Shown here: positions 35,436-44,693 of the stretch, piece by piece
Layout of the letters: every line of letters begins with the position of its first letter
How positions within the stretch are numbered: the stretch's first letter is position 1
Assembly: GCF_012103215.1 (NCBI RefSeq)
Contig: NZ_JAAVNE010000008.1
Coordinates: forward strand, 1-64,000
Source: Falsiroseomonas selenitidurans
Lineage (GTDB): Bacteria > Pseudomonadota > Alphaproteobacteria > Acetobacterales > Acetobacteraceae
DNA: 64,000 nt
Direction of reading: 5' to 3'
Made by a program: the position numbers and the translations under genes
Notes under the pieces: generated by a model
Seen by the model: the letters and a program-made list of their open reading frames with translations, nothing else
What the model was told of the DNA's origin: nothing
The model's database searches: none

Positions 35436-36425
35436 TCAGGCCATCCCCTGCGCGGCGCCGGCATCCTGCACATCCTCCCAGGCCGCGGCCGGGTCCGGCC
35501 AGGGCGCGGCCAGCGCCGCGGCGCGGGCTTCCGCCATCTCGGCCATCGCCTCGCCACGGATGGCCTCCAGCTCCGCCATCGGCACGCCCTCGGCCAGCAG
35601 GCGTTCCCGCAGCCGCCCGATCGGCTCCGCCGCGCGGGCGGCCTCCACATCCTGCGGGTTGCGCCAGGCGGCGGGGTCGGTGCTGGTGTGGCCGGTGATG
35701 CGATAGGTCGTGGCGTGCAGCAATTGCGGCCCGCCGCCGCCGCGGATCTCCGCCACCAGCCGCGCCGCGGCGGCATCCACCGCGGCGGCGTTGTTGCCGT
35801 CCACGCTGGTGGCCGGCACGCCGAGCGATTCCGCGCGCGCGGCCACCCCCGGCCCGGCGGTGACGCTGGCGGTCGCGGTGAAGGCGGCCACGCCATTGTC
35901 CTCGCACACGAACAGCACCGGCAGCCGGTACAGCGCCGCCCAGTTCAGCCCCTCCAGGAAGGGGCCGCGGTTGATCGCGCCGTCGCCGAAGAAGCAGGCG
36001 ACGATCGAATCCCGCCCCAGCAGCTTCAGCCCCTGCGCTGCGCCCACGGCGATGGGGATGCCGCCCGCCACGACGCCATTGGCGCCCAGCATGCCGACGC
36101 TGAAATCGGCGATGTGCATGGACCCGCCCTTGCCGCGGCAATGCCCGCCGGCGCGGCCGAACAGCTCCTCCATCATCCCGGCGACGCCGGCGCCCTTGGC
36201 CAGGGCATGGCCATGGCCGCGGTGGTTGGAGGTGATGCGGTCGTCGCGGCGCAGGTTCAGGCAGATGCCCGCCGCCACCGCTTCCTGGCCGACGGAGACA
36301 TGCAGCGGCCCGGGGATTTCCCCGGCACGATGCGCCGCGAGCGCCGTGTCCTCGAAGGCACGGATGCGGCACATCGTGGTGTAAAGCGCGACCAGCCGCG
36401 CGCGGTTGTCGCCCAACCTGCTCAT
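35436..36425 (-). CDS. 2-oxoacid/acetoin dehydrogenase E1 component, alpha subunit
   Basis: 329 residues from ATG 36425, which has GGGGGAGA about 9 bases upstream. The thiamine diphosphate motif is FFGDGAINRGPFLEGLNWAA (GDG plus Asn). HVSVGQEAVAAGI, SNHRGHGHALAKG and GGHCRGKGGSMHIAD are the conserved E1-alpha segments. It is cotranscribed with and 1 bp from the beta subunit gene. Length and motifs fit pyruvate or acetoin dehydrogenase (AcoA-like). The 88 bp upstream are shared with the divergent unknown gene at 36514. Confidence 0.9.
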   Translation of the reverse strand: MSRLGDNRARLVALYTTMCRIRAFEDTALAAHRAGEIPGPLHVSVGQEAVAAGICLNLRRDDRITSNHRGHGHALAKGAGVAGMMEELFGRAGGHCRGKGGSMHIADFSVGMLGANGVVAGGIPIAVGAAQGLKLLGRDSIVACFFGDGAINRGPFLEGLNWAALYRLPVLFVCEDNGVAAFTATASVTAGPGVAARAESLGVPATSVDGNNAAAVDAAAARLVAEIRGGGGPQLLHATTYRITGHTSTDPAAWRNPQDVEAARAAEPIGRLRERLLAEGVPMAELEAIRGEAMAEMAEARAAALAAPWPDPAAAWEDVQDAGAAQGMA

Positions 36426-36513
36426 CCAGTGTCTCCCCCGCGCCCCCTTCTGACCCGGGGGGCTTGCGGAGCATGCGTCAGCGAGCGACAGAATCAAGCC
36501 GGGGGGACACCGA

Positions 36514-37326
36514 ATGAAGCCGGACACCGCGGCGCTGGTGCTGGACAGCGTGACGCAGCTTGGCGCGGGGGCGCGCGGCCGGGTGGCTTGCTGCGCCAGC
36601 CATGGTGGCGTCTATGCCGCCTGGTACGCCGCGCGGCTGGGCCTGGCCGGGCTGGTGCTGCACGATGCGGGCATCGGGCGGGAGGAAGCCGGCATTGGCG
36701 GCCTGGCCTGGCTGGCGCATCGGGGCGTGCCGGCCGCTGCGGTGGCGCATGACAGCGCCCGCATCGGCGATGGCGCGGACATGCTGGCGCGCGGCCTGCT
36801 GTCCAGCGTGAATGCCCCGGCCGCCGCGCTGGGCCTGGCGCCGGGCATGGCTGTCGGCCGGGCGCTTGGCCTGCTGCAGGCGGCCGGCCTGCAGGCACCG
36901 GCGGCGCCCGGCGCGATGGACGAGGCACGGCGGCTGCTCTCCGACCAGGGCCCGGTGCGCGTGGTGGCGTTGGATTCCAACGGGCTGGTCGGGCCGGGCG
37001 ATGCCGGGCAGATCGTCGTCACCGGCTCGCATGGCGGGCTGCTGGGCGGCCGCGCCGCCACGGCGGTGAAGGCCGATGTGCTCGCTGCCCTCTACAACGA
37101 CGCCGGCATCGGCATCGACCGTGCCGGACTCTCCCGTCTGCCGGCGCTCGATGCGCGCGGCATCGCCGGGGCCACCGTCTCCTGCTTCTCGGCCCGCATC
37201 GGTGATGCGATGAGCAGCTGGCAGGATGGCTACGTCTCTGCCGTCAACGCCACCGCACGCGCCCGTGGCGGGCGCATCGGCCAGTCCACCCGCGACCTCG
37301 TCGCCCGCATCCTGGAGAGCCTGTGA
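36514..37326 (+). CDS. Unknown protein with an internal duplication, coupled to a thiamine-diphosphate enzyme
   Basis: 270 residues that I do not recognise. The two halves repeat the same layout: SHGG...LHDAGIGREEAGIGGL...RGVPAAAVAHDSARIGD...LLSSVNA (about residues 29-100) and SHGG...YNDAGIGIDRAGLSRL...RGIAGATVSCFSARIGD...YVSAVNA (about 170-247). So it is probably a two-domain pseudo-dimer; the conserved His, Asp and Arg/Asp residues may form two equivalent sites. No signal peptide or membrane helix. GGGGGGA precedes ATG 36514. Its stop overlaps the start of the acetolactate-synthase-like gene, so the two products likely act together. Confidence 0.75.
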   Translation: MKPDTAALVLDSVTQLGAGARGRVACCASHGGVYAAWYAARLGLAGLVLHDAGIGREEAGIGGLAWLAHRGVPAAAVAHDSARIGDGADMLARGLLSSVNAPAAALGLAPGMAVGRALGLLQAAGLQAPAAPGAMDEARRLLSDQGPVRVVALDSNGLVGPGDAGQIVVTGSHGGLLGGRAATAVKADVLAALYNDAGIGIDRAGLSRLPALDARGIAGATVSCFSARIGDAMSSWQDGYVSAVNATARARGGRIGQSTRDLVARILESL

Positions 37327-39059
37327 CCATGCCAGCCAATGCCACCCGCCGCATGACCGGCGGCGCCGCGCTCGCGGAAATGCTGAAGCTGCACGAGTCC
37401 GGGCCGATGTTCGGCATGGGCGGCTTCCAGCTCCTGCCCTTCTACGAGGCCTGCCGGGTGCTGGGCGTGCAGCACTACCTGATCAACGACGAGCGCTGCG
37501 GCGCCTTCGCGGCGGATGCCTATGCCCGTGTGACGAACCGCCCCGGCCTGGTGGACGGCACCTTCGGCCCGGGGGCGACCAACCTGGCGACGGGGCTGGC
37601 GGAGGCGTTCAATGCCGGCATGCCGATGGTCGCCATCATCGGCGACGCCAATCGCGAGCACGCCTGGAAGAACATGACGCAGGAGGCGCGGCAGTTCGAC
37701 GTGCTGCGGCCCCTGGTGAAGGAGGCGATCCGCGTCGAGGTCATCTCCCGCATCCCGGAACACCTCCGCCGCGCCTTCGCGGTCGCCACCTCCGGCCGGC
37801 CCGGCCCGGTGCTGATCGCGGTGCCGGAGGACATCGCCCATGGCGAGCATGACTTCGACGCGGCGGATTTCTGGTTCGACCCGGGCACGCTGCGCGCCCA
37901 GGCGCGGCGCTCCCGCCCGGCACGGGACGACCTGGCCCGCGCCGCGGCGCTGCTGGCCAAGGCAGAGCGCCCGCTGATCCTGGCCGGCGGCGGCGTGCAC
38001 ATCAGCGAGGCCTATGAGGCGCTGGCCGCGCTGGCGGAGGCGCAGGGCATTCCGGTGGCGCACACCATGTCCGGCAAGGGCGCCATCGGCTGCAACCACG
38101 CGCTTTCGGCCGGCGTCTTCGGCCGCTATTCGCGCATCGCCAACGACCTGATCGGGATGAGCGACTGCCTTCTCGTGGTCGGCTGCAAGCTGGGCGAGAT
38201 CGCCACCAAGCGATTCTCCCTGATGCCATCCGGCGTCCCGCTGATCCACCTGGATGTCGTCGCCGAGGAAATCGGCCGCACGACCCGCACCGAGGTGGCG
38301 CTGGTCGGGGATGCGCGCTGCGGGCTGGAGGATCTGCTGGCCGAGCTTGGCCCGCGCCCCGATCGCCGCGCCGATTGGTGTGCGGAGGTGCCACGGCGCA
38401 TGGCGGCCTGGCTGGAGAGCGCGAAGGACCGGCTGGAATCGGTGGAATCCCCGATCAATGTCGGCCGCCTGATGGGCGAGTTGAACAAGGGCATGCCGGC
38501 GGATGCGGTGCTGGTGGCCGATGGCGGCTTCGCCGGGCATTGGGGCGGGCTGCTGTTCGACACCAAGCGCGCCGGGCGCGGCTTCGTCGCGGATCGCGGC
38601 TTTGCCTCCATCGGCTATGGCGTGCCGGGTGGCATCGGCGCGCAGATCGGCGTCGGCAAGGGGCGGCGCGTGGTGGCGATGACCGGCGATGGCGGCTTCA
38701 ACATGTCCATGGGCGACCTGGAGACGGCCCGGCGCATCGGCGCGCCCATCGTCGCCTGCATCTTCAACAATGCGGCGTCCGGCTATGTGAAGGCGCTGCA
38801 GCACGCGGTCTTCGGCCCCGGCAGCTACCAGTCCAGCGACCTGGTGGAGATGAATTATGCCGATATTGCCAATGCCATGGGCTGCCAGGGCATCCGCGTG
38901 GCGGATCCCGAGAAGCTGGCCGGCGCCATCCAGGCCGGCCTGGAGAACACCGATACGCCGACGGTGCTCGACATCGTGGTGACGCGGGACCCCGCGAAAA
39001 TGCTGCCGGCGGCGGATAACCGGACGCTGAAGGTGGCCAAGGGCGACCGCCCCGTGTGA
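37323..39059 (+). CDS. Acetolactate synthase-like thiamine diphosphate enzyme
   Basis: 578 residues if GTG 37323 is used (GGAG 5 bases upstream, 4-bp overlap with the previous stop); ATG 37329 is almost equal. N-terminal domain: YLINDERCGAFAADAYARVTN has the cofactor-activating Glu, followed by TFGPGATNLATGLAEA. Central domain with GGGVHISEAYEAL. C-terminal domain: MTGDGGFNMSMGDLETA, the GDG...N motif for Mg-ThDP. The family includes acetolactate synthase, sulfoacetaldehyde acetyltransferase and benzoylformate decarboxylase-like enzymes; which reaction is carried out cannot be told. Coupled to the duplicated unknown protein and opposite an E1 ketoacid dehydrogenase pair. Confidence 0.87.
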   Translation: MTMPANATRRMTGGAALAEMLKLHESGPMFGMGGFQLLPFYEACRVLGVQHYLINDERCGAFAADAYARVTNRPGLVDGTFGPGATNLATGLAEAFNAGMPMVAIIGDANREHAWKNMTQEARQFDVLRPLVKEAIRVEVISRIPEHLRRAFAVATSGRPGPVLIAVPEDIAHGEHDFDAADFWFDPGTLRAQARRSRPARDDLARAAALLAKAERPLILAGGGVHISEAYEALAALAEAQGIPVAHTMSGKGAIGCNHALSAGVFGRYSRIANDLIGMSDCLLVVGCKLGEIATKRFSLMPSGVPLIHLDVVAEEIGRTTRTEVALVGDARCGLEDLLAELGPRPDRRADWCAEVPRRMAAWLESAKDRLESVESPINVGRLMGELNKGMPADAVLVADGGFAGHWGGLLFDTKRAGRGFVADRGFASIGYGVPGGIGAQIGVGKGRRVVAMTGDGGFNMSMGDLETARRIGAPIVACIFNNAASGYVKALQHAVFGPGSYQSSDLVEMNYADIANAMGCQGIRVADPEKLAGAIQAGLENTDTPTVLDIVVTRDPAKMLPAADNRTLKVAKGDRPV

Positions 39060-39140
39060 CGTTTCGCGGCGTTGTCACGGAAACGTCGTAACGGTTTCGC
39101 GAGGTCGGCCGAATAGGCTGGCAGAGCCCGGAGGACGTCC

Positions 39141-40802
39141 ATGCAACGCAGCCGTATCCTGATCCTGTCGCCGCGCTACATTACCCTGACCACGGTGGTG
39201 GTCGCGGCGCTGGCCTGTGTGCTCGGCCTTCTCCTCGCCCCCGGCGCCTGGCCCTGGCTGCTGCCCCTGCTGGCGCTGTTCGGCGGGCTGGTGGCCCTGG
39301 GCTTCCGGGACCTGTTCCACCCCACCCATTCCATCCTCCGCAGCTATCCCATCGCCGCGCATCTCCGCTTCATCATGGAGGAGATCCGGCCGGAGATGCG
39401 GCAGTACTTCTTCGAGGATGAGAAGCACGGCACGCCATTCTCCCGCGACAAGCGCGCGGTGGTCTACCAGCGCGCCAAGAACCAGCTGGACAAGCGCCCC
39501 TTCGGCACCCAGTACGATGTCTACCAGGACGGCTTCGAATGGCTGCACCATTCCATGGCGCCGCGGCCGGTGGCGCATGAGCCGCCGCGCGTGCTGGTGG
39601 GCGGGCCGGATTGCACGCTGCCCTACAGCGCCAGCCTGCTCAACATCTCCGCCATGAGCTTCGGCTCGCTTTCCGCCAGCGCCATCCGGGCGCTGAACCA
39701 GGGCGCCAAGGCCGGCGGCTTCGCGCATGACACGGGGGAGGGCGGGCTCAGCCCCTATCACAAGGAAGCCGGTGGCGACCTGATCTGGGAACTGGGCTCC
39801 GGCTACTTCTCCGCCCGCGACGCACAGGGGCGCTTCGACCCGGCGCTGTTCGCGGCGAATGCGACGCTGCCGCAGGTGCGGATGGTGGAGCTCAAGCTGA
39901 GCCAGGGCGCCAAGCCCGGCCATGGCGGCGTGCTGCCGGCGGCCAAGGTCAGCGCCGAGATCGCGGCGACGCGCGGCGTGCCGATGGGGGTGGATTGCAT
40001 CTCCCCCGCCGCCCATGCCGCCTTTTCCACGCCGGTGGAGATGCTGCACTTCATCGCCGAGATGCGGCGCCTGTCGGGCGGCAAGCCGGCCGGCTTCAAG
40101 CTGTGCATCGGCCATCGCTGGGAGTTCCTGGCGATCTGCAAGGCGATGGTGGAAACCGGCATCACGCCCGACTTCATCGTGGTGGATGGCGCGGAAGGCG
40201 GCACCGGCGCGGCGCCGCTGGAATTCATGGACCATCTCGGCATGCCGATGCGGGAGGGGCTGAACTTCGTGCACAACGCGCTGATCGGCGTGGGCCTGCG
40301 CGACCGCATCCGGCTCGGCGCCAGCGGCAAGATCGCCAGCGCCTTCGACATGGCGCGCGCGCTGGCCCTCGGGGCCGATTGGTGCAATGCCGGGCGCGGC
40401 TTCATGTTCGCGCTGGGCTGCATCCACTCGCTCTCCTGCCACACGGATCGCTGCCCGACCGGTGTCGCGACCCAGGACCCGACGCGGTCCCGCGCCCTGG
40501 TGGTGCCGGACAAGGCGCAGCGCGTGGCGCAGTTCCAGGCGGCGACGGTGGCTGCGCTGGCCGAGCTGGTGGCGGCCGCCGGGCTGGACCACCCCGGCCA
40601 GCTTCGCCCGCATCATTTCTTCCGCCGTGTCTCGGCGCAGGAGGTGCGGAGCTTCGCCGAGCTTTTCCCGGAACTGACACCCGGCGAATTGCTGGCCGGC
40701 ACCGCCGATGCCCGCTTCCGCGAGGCCTGGGCGATGGCCGATGCGCACAGCTTCGCGCCGCGCATGCCGGTGACCCCCCGGCTGGAGCCGGAGGCCGCCT
40801 AG
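39141..40802 (+). CDS. Membrane-anchored FMN-binding glutamate synthase family protein
   Basis: 553 residues. Two hydrophobic helices at about 13-33 and 36-53 anchor the N-terminus. The rest is the FMN-binding glutamate synthase barrel: NISAMSFGSLSASAIRALNQGAK, HDTGEGGLSPYHKEAGGDLIWELGSGYF, ELKLSQGAKPGHGGVLP, DFIVVDGAEGGTGAAPLEF and the cysteine cluster in CIHSLSCHTDRCPTGVATQDP (3Fe-4S-type). No glutaminase domain, so it is not a complete GltB. The biochemical role of this stand-alone family is unclear. GGAGGACG lies before ATG 39141. Confidence 0.88.
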   Translation: MQRSRILILSPRYITLTTVVVAALACVLGLLLAPGAWPWLLPLLALFGGLVALGFRDLFHPTHSILRSYPIAAHLRFIMEEIRPEMRQYFFEDEKHGTPFSRDKRAVVYQRAKNQLDKRPFGTQYDVYQDGFEWLHHSMAPRPVAHEPPRVLVGGPDCTLPYSASLLNISAMSFGSLSASAIRALNQGAKAGGFAHDTGEGGLSPYHKEAGGDLIWELGSGYFSARDAQGRFDPALFAANATLPQVRMVELKLSQGAKPGHGGVLPAAKVSAEIAATRGVPMGVDCISPAAHAAFSTPVEMLHFIAEMRRLSGGKPAGFKLCIGHRWEFLAICKAMVETGITPDFIVVDGAEGGTGAAPLEFMDHLGMPMREGLNFVHNALIGVGLRDRIRLGASGKIASAFDMARALALGADWCNAGRGFMFALGCIHSLSCHTDRCPTGVATQDPTRSRALVVPDKAQRVAQFQAATVAALAELVAAAGLDHPGQLRPHHFFRRVSAQEVRSFAELFPELTPGELLAGTADARFREAWAMADAHSFAPRMPVTPRLEPEAA

Positions 40803-40838
40803 CCCCTATCCTGCACCCCAAGCGATGGGGGGCAGGGG

Positions 40839-42395
40839 ATGGCGACGGCGATGAATCTCGGGCGGCTGCTGACGCAGGCAGCGCGCCGCGTGCCGGGGCG
40901 GCCGGCGCTGGTCTGGCGCGAGCGGCGCTGGACCTACGCCGAGCTGGATGCGCGGGTGGACCTTCTGGCGCAGGCACTGCGCGGCCTCGGCGTGGGCAAG
41001 GGCGACCGGGTGCTGGTGCATGCCCGCAACGGCAATCCGATGTTCGAAAGCCTCTTTGCGAGTTTCAAGATCGGCGCCGTCTGGGTGCCGACCAACTTCC
41101 GGCTGACGCCGGCGGAGGTGGCGTATCTCGGCGCCTCCTCCCGCGCCGTGGTGATGCTGCGCGACCAGGGCTTCGGCGGCCACGCCCAGGCGGTGCGGGA
41201 AGCCAGCCCGCATCTGCGGCACGTTGTCGCCATGGGGGATGCCGGGCCGGGGGAGCTGGACTACGAGGCGCTTCTGGCGGCCGCCACGCCGCCGCCGCCG
41301 GACCATGAGGCGGCGGTGGTCCATGACGATCCCTGCTGGTTCTTCTACACCTCCGGCACCACCGGCCGGCCCAAGGCCGGGGTGCTGACGCATGGCCAGA
41401 TGGCCTTCGTCGTCACCAACCACCTGGCGGACCTGGTGCCGGGCACGACGGAGCAGGACGCCTCGCTGGTCGTGGCGCCGCTGTCGCATGGCGCCGGCAT
41501 CCATCAGCTCGGCCAGGTGGCGCGCGGCGCCGCCACCATCCTGCTGGCGGGCGAGAAGCTGGACCCGGCGGAGGCCTGGGCGCTGGTGGAACGGCACCGC
41601 GTCTCCAACATGTTCACCGTGCCCACCATCCTGACCGCGCTGGTGCGCCATCCGGCGGTCGACGCGCACGACCATGCCAGCCTGCGCCATGTGATCTATG
41701 CCGGCGCGCCGATGTACGAGGCGGATCAGCGGGAGGCGCTGCAGAAGCTCGGCCCCTGCCTGGTGCAGTATTTCGGCCTGGGCGAGGTCACCGGCAACAT
41801 CACCGTCCTGCGCCCCGACCAGCACACGGCCGAGAATGCAGGAAGCTGCGGCATGGCGCGCACCGGCATGGACATCGCCATCCTGGCGGAGGACGGCACG
41901 CGCCTGCCGCCCGGGGCGGTCGGCGAGATCTGCGTGCGGGGCCCCGCCGTCTTCGCCGGCTATTTCGAGAATGAGGAGGCGAACCGGAAGGCTTTCGCCG
42001 GCGGCTGGTTCCACACCGGCGACCTCGGCCGCCTGGATGCGCGGGGCTTCCTGTTCATCACCGGCCGGCAATCCGACATGTACATCTCCGGCGGCTCCAA
42101 CGTGTATCCGCGGGAGGCGGAGGAAGCGCTGCTGACGCATGCGGCGCTGGCGGAAGCCGCGGTGGTCGGCCTGCCGCACCCGAAATGGGGGGAGGCGGGT
42201 GTCGCCTGCGTCGTGCCGCGGGACGGGCAGGCGGTGACGGAGGCAGCACTGCTGGCGCATCTCGCGCCGCTGCTTGCCCGCTACAAGCAGCCGCTGCGCA
42301 TCCTGGTCTGGGAGTCGCTGCCGAAATCCGGCTACGGCAAGGTGCCCAAGGCGCTGATCCGCGCGAAGCTGGCGGAGCTGGGGGTGGCTTTCTGA
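40839..42395 (+). CDS. Acyl-CoA synthetase (AMP-binding, fatty-acid/carboxylate CoA ligase)
   Basis: 518 residues. Adenylation P-loop FFYTSGTTGRPKAGVLTHG (about 166-184), A5 motif VQYFGLGEVTGNIT, A7 GWFHTGDLGRLDARGFLFITGR, and A10 lysine in SGYGKVPKALI. Such enzymes activate a carboxylic acid to its acyl-AMP and then CoA thioester. ATG 40851 (MNLGRLL) is an alternative start. It lies 36 bp after the glutamate-synthase-like gene. Substrate range is not deducible. Confidence 0.9.
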   Translation: MATAMNLGRLLTQAARRVPGRPALVWRERRWTYAELDARVDLLAQALRGLGVGKGDRVLVHARNGNPMFESLFASFKIGAVWVPTNFRLTPAEVAYLGASSRAVVMLRDQGFGGHAQAVREASPHLRHVVAMGDAGPGELDYEALLAAATPPPPDHEAAVVHDDPCWFFYTSGTTGRPKAGVLTHGQMAFVVTNHLADLVPGTTEQDASLVVAPLSHGAGIHQLGQVARGAATILLAGEKLDPAEAWALVERHRVSNMFTVPTILTALVRHPAVDAHDHASLRHVIYAGAPMYEADQREALQKLGPCLVQYFGLGEVTGNITVLRPDQHTAENAGSCGMARTGMDIAILAEDGTRLPPGAVGEICVRGPAVFAGYFENEEANRKAFAGGWFHTGDLGRLDARGFLFITGRQSDMYISGGSNVYPREAEEALLTHAALAEAAVVGLPHPKWGEAGVACVVPRDGQAVTEAALLAHLAPLLARYKQPLRILVWESLPKSGYGKVPKALIRAKLAELGVAF

Positions 42396-42521
42396 CCAAA
42401 AGCTGGGCGGGGCCTTACCACGCCGTCATGGCTGGCCCCCGTATTTTGCATCTGCAAGCGCCATGCTGCAGTGCAATATCCGTGGCGCAACAACAGGGCG
42501 GCGTCGGTCGCCCAGGAAGCC

Positions 42522-42743
42522 ATGGAAGACACCTTCGAGATTCTGGACTGGCTGTGGCTGGTCCTGCCGCCGCTCTGGCTTGCCGGCCTCGCCGCCGTGC
42601 TGCGCGACTGGCGCCAGGCCAACCCGGCGGGCGTGGAGCAGGCGCGCTGCGGCCTGCCGCGCCAGCCGCTGGCACCGCCGCCCGCCGCCGGGTGGCTGCG
42701 TGGCTTCGGCGGCGGGTTTCAGCGCCGCCGGCCGGCGATGTGA
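42522..42743 (+). CDS. Small protein with one membrane helix (uncertain)
   Basis: 73 residues. Begins MEDTFEILDWLWLVLPPLWLAGLAAVL, giving one strong membrane helix (about 9-27), followed by an arginine/proline-rich cytoplasmic tail. AGGAA precedes ATG 42522. No family recognised. An upstream ATG at 42471 would add 17 residues without a ribosome site. Its GC-rich setting makes chance open frames common, so it is only a fair candidate. Confidence 0.42.
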   Translation: MEDTFEILDWLWLVLPPLWLAGLAAVLRDWRQANPAGVEQARCGLPRQPLAPPPAAGWLRGFGGGFQRRRPAM

Positions 42744-42870
42744 TCGCCGCCGTCTCCCGCCACGCGCCGGGAGGCGGCGGCGGGGCTGCCGATCGGCCTT
42801 CTGCCCGCCCCCTCCCTTGCCGCCAGCGGCAGCCGGGTTAGCCTGCGGGCCATAACGCCCGGAGACGCCA

Positions 42871-44106
42871 ATGACCGCCACCCTCTTCGCCAATGCCCGC
42901 ATCCTCGATGGCCGAATCGATGGCGGGATCGAGGGGCACGTCCTGGTCGAGGAGGGCCGGATCAAGGAGGTCTCGGACAAGCCCATCGCCGCCCCCGGCG
43001 CGCGCCAGGTGGACCTCGCCGGCCGCACGCTGATGCCGGGACTGATCGACGCGCATGTGCATGTCATCTCCACCACGGTGAATTTCGGCCTGAATGCGCT
43101 GCTGCCGGATGCGGTGATCGCCTTCCGCGCCGCCCGCATCATGAACGGCATGCTGCTGCGCGGCTTCACCACCATCCGCGACCTGGGCGGTGCCACGCAG
43201 GGGCTGCGCGTGGCCTGGGAGGAGGGCGGCTTCGACGGGCCGCGCTTGGTGCTCTGCGGCAAGGCGATTTCCTCCACCGGCGGCCATTCGGATGGCCGCG
43301 GGCGCTACGATGGCCGGGACATGCGCTACCTCGAATCCCGCCTCGGCTGCCTCGGCCGGATCGCCGATGGCGTGGATGCGGTGCGCCGCGCCTGCCGGGA
43401 GGAAATCAAGGCCGGCGCCGACTACATCAAGATCATGGCCAATGGCGGCGTCGCATCCCCCACCGACCCGATCGCCTTCCTCGGCTATTCCATGGACGAG
43501 ATGCGCGCGGCGGTGGAGGAGGCGCAGATGGCGCAGACCTATGTCGCCGCCCACCTCTACACCGATGAGGCGATCAGCCGCGCCGTCGATGCGGGCGTGC
43601 GCAGCCTGGAGCATTGCAACCTCATCGAGGAAGCCACCGCCCGCAAGGCCGCCAAGGCCGGCGCCATCGCCTGCCCGACTCTGGTGACCTATGAGGCGCT
43701 GAAGAACGAGGGCGCGCGCTACGGCCTCGGCGCCGAGAGCGTGGCGAAGATCGACACGGTACGCCTGGCGGGCCTCGCCAGCCTCGAGAAGATGCAGCGC
43801 GCCGGCCTCACCATGGCCTATGGCAGCGACCTGCTGGCCGAGATGCACCGCCACCAGTCCGACGAATTCGTCATCCGCGGCCGCGTGCTGCCGGCGATGG
43901 AGGTGATCCGCTCCACCACGGTCCACGCCGCCAAGCTGCTGCGCATGGAAGGCCAGATCGGCATCGTGGAGCCGGGCGCCCATGGCGACCTGGTGGTGGT
44001 GGAGGGCGATCCGCTGAAGGACCTTTCCCTCCTCACGGGTCAGGGCAAGCACCTGTCCGCCATCATGCAGGGCGGGCGCTTCATCAAGGACCAGCTGGCG
44101 GCCTGA
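42871..44106 (+). CDS. Metal-dependent amidohydrolase (imidazolonepropionase / Xaa-Pro dipeptidase-like)
   Basis: 411 residues. The first metal motif is PGLIDAHVHV (His-x-His), the carbamylated or bridging lysine is in DYIKIMANGG, then His in VAAHLYTDEAI, His in SLEHCNLI, and the catalytic Asp in AYGSDLLAEM. The N- and C-terminal beta-sandwich strands (ANARILDG, GAHGDLVVVEGDPL) are present, so the protein is complete. This group hydrolyses cyclic amides or dipeptides with a C-terminal proline. GGAGA lies 9 bases before ATG 42871. An R2 repeat follows. Confidence 0.88.
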   Translation: MTATLFANARILDGRIDGGIEGHVLVEEGRIKEVSDKPIAAPGARQVDLAGRTLMPGLIDAHVHVISTTVNFGLNALLPDAVIAFRAARIMNGMLLRGFTTIRDLGGATQGLRVAWEEGGFDGPRLVLCGKAISSTGGHSDGRGRYDGRDMRYLESRLGCLGRIADGVDAVRRACREEIKAGADYIKIMANGGVASPTDPIAFLGYSMDEMRAAVEEAQMAQTYVAAHLYTDEAISRAVDAGVRSLEHCNLIEEATARKAAKAGAIACPTLVTYEALKNEGARYGLGAESVAKIDTVRLAGLASLEKMQRAGLTMAYGSDLLAEMHRHQSDEFVIRGRVLPAMEVIRSTTVHAAKLLRMEGQIGIVEPGAHGDLVVVEGDPLKDLSLLTGQGKHLSAIMQGGRFIKDQLAA

Positions 44107-44109
44107 CCT

Positions 44110-44213
44110 GGAGCCGTTTCACCGCGAGCGAAGGCGGTGAAACGGCACCAGCTTGTTGTTTCGACGCATTTTCCGAGTCGCCTTGCGCAGCCGCAAGGCT
44201 TGAAAATGCGTTA
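44110..44213. repeat. Repeat family R2, copy A: two strong hairpins at a convergent junction
   Basis: First hairpin: a perfect 13-bp stem (GCCGTTTCACCGC at 44113-44125, GCGGTGAAACGGC at 44134-44146). Second, nested: outer 10-bp stem ACGCATTTTC (44164-44173) with GAAAATGCGT (44202-44211), inner 8-bp stem GCCTTGCG (44180-44187) with CGCAAGGC (44192-44199). The last bases TTA are the complement of the TAA stop of the cupin gene. Confidence 0.85.
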
Positions 44214-44693
44214 GGCCGCCTCGGCCATCGGCACGAAGGCGATGCCGTGGCGGGCGCAGGCGGCGCCGATCCGCGCCATGTCATCCGGCCCCGGCGGGCC
44301 CTGCATGGGGGGCGGCGCGCCGAGGTCGCGGAAGAAGGCGGCCATGGCCTGGTCCAGCACGGCCAGCAGCGTCGCCGGCGTCTGCCCCGCATTGCGGTAG
44401 CCATGCGGGACATGCGGCGGTACGCGCAGCACATCCCCCGGCCCGGCCCGGCGGGCGGTCGGGCGGCCATCCTCCAGGCCCAGGAAGTCGAAGGCGCCGG
44501 AGAGCACGCGGAACAGCTCCGGCGAGGCATGGCTGTGCAGCGGCGTGCCGGCGCCGGGCGGCACCACCACCTCCGCCACCACCACCGCCGTCCCGGGCAG
44601 GCTGCCCAGGAAGCGAACCCGATCGGCGAGGACCCAGAGCGTCTCCTGGTCCTCCGCCGTGGTCAGCGAGAGGGCGTCCGGCGATTCCGTCAT
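44211..44693 (-). CDS. Cupin domain protein
   Basis: 160 residues. Cupin motif 1 is GAGTPLHSHASPELFRVLSG (two His and a Glu for metal), motif 2 GDVLRVPPHVPHGYRN (His). A single small beta-barrel domain with C-terminal helices; family members include oxygenases, isomerases and sensor proteins. The start overlaps the stop of the TetR regulator gene by 4 bp, so the cupin is cotranslated with and probably controlled by it. Its TAA stop is formed by the end of repeat R2. Confidence 0.86.
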   Translation of the reverse strand: MTESPDALSLTTAEDQETLWVLADRVRFLGSLPGTAVVVAEVVVPPGAGTPLHSHASPELFRVLSGAFDFLGLEDGRPTARRAGPGDVLRVPPHVPHGYRNAGQTPATLLAVLDQAMAAFFRDLGAPPPMQGPPGPDDMARIGAACARHGIAFVPMAEAA

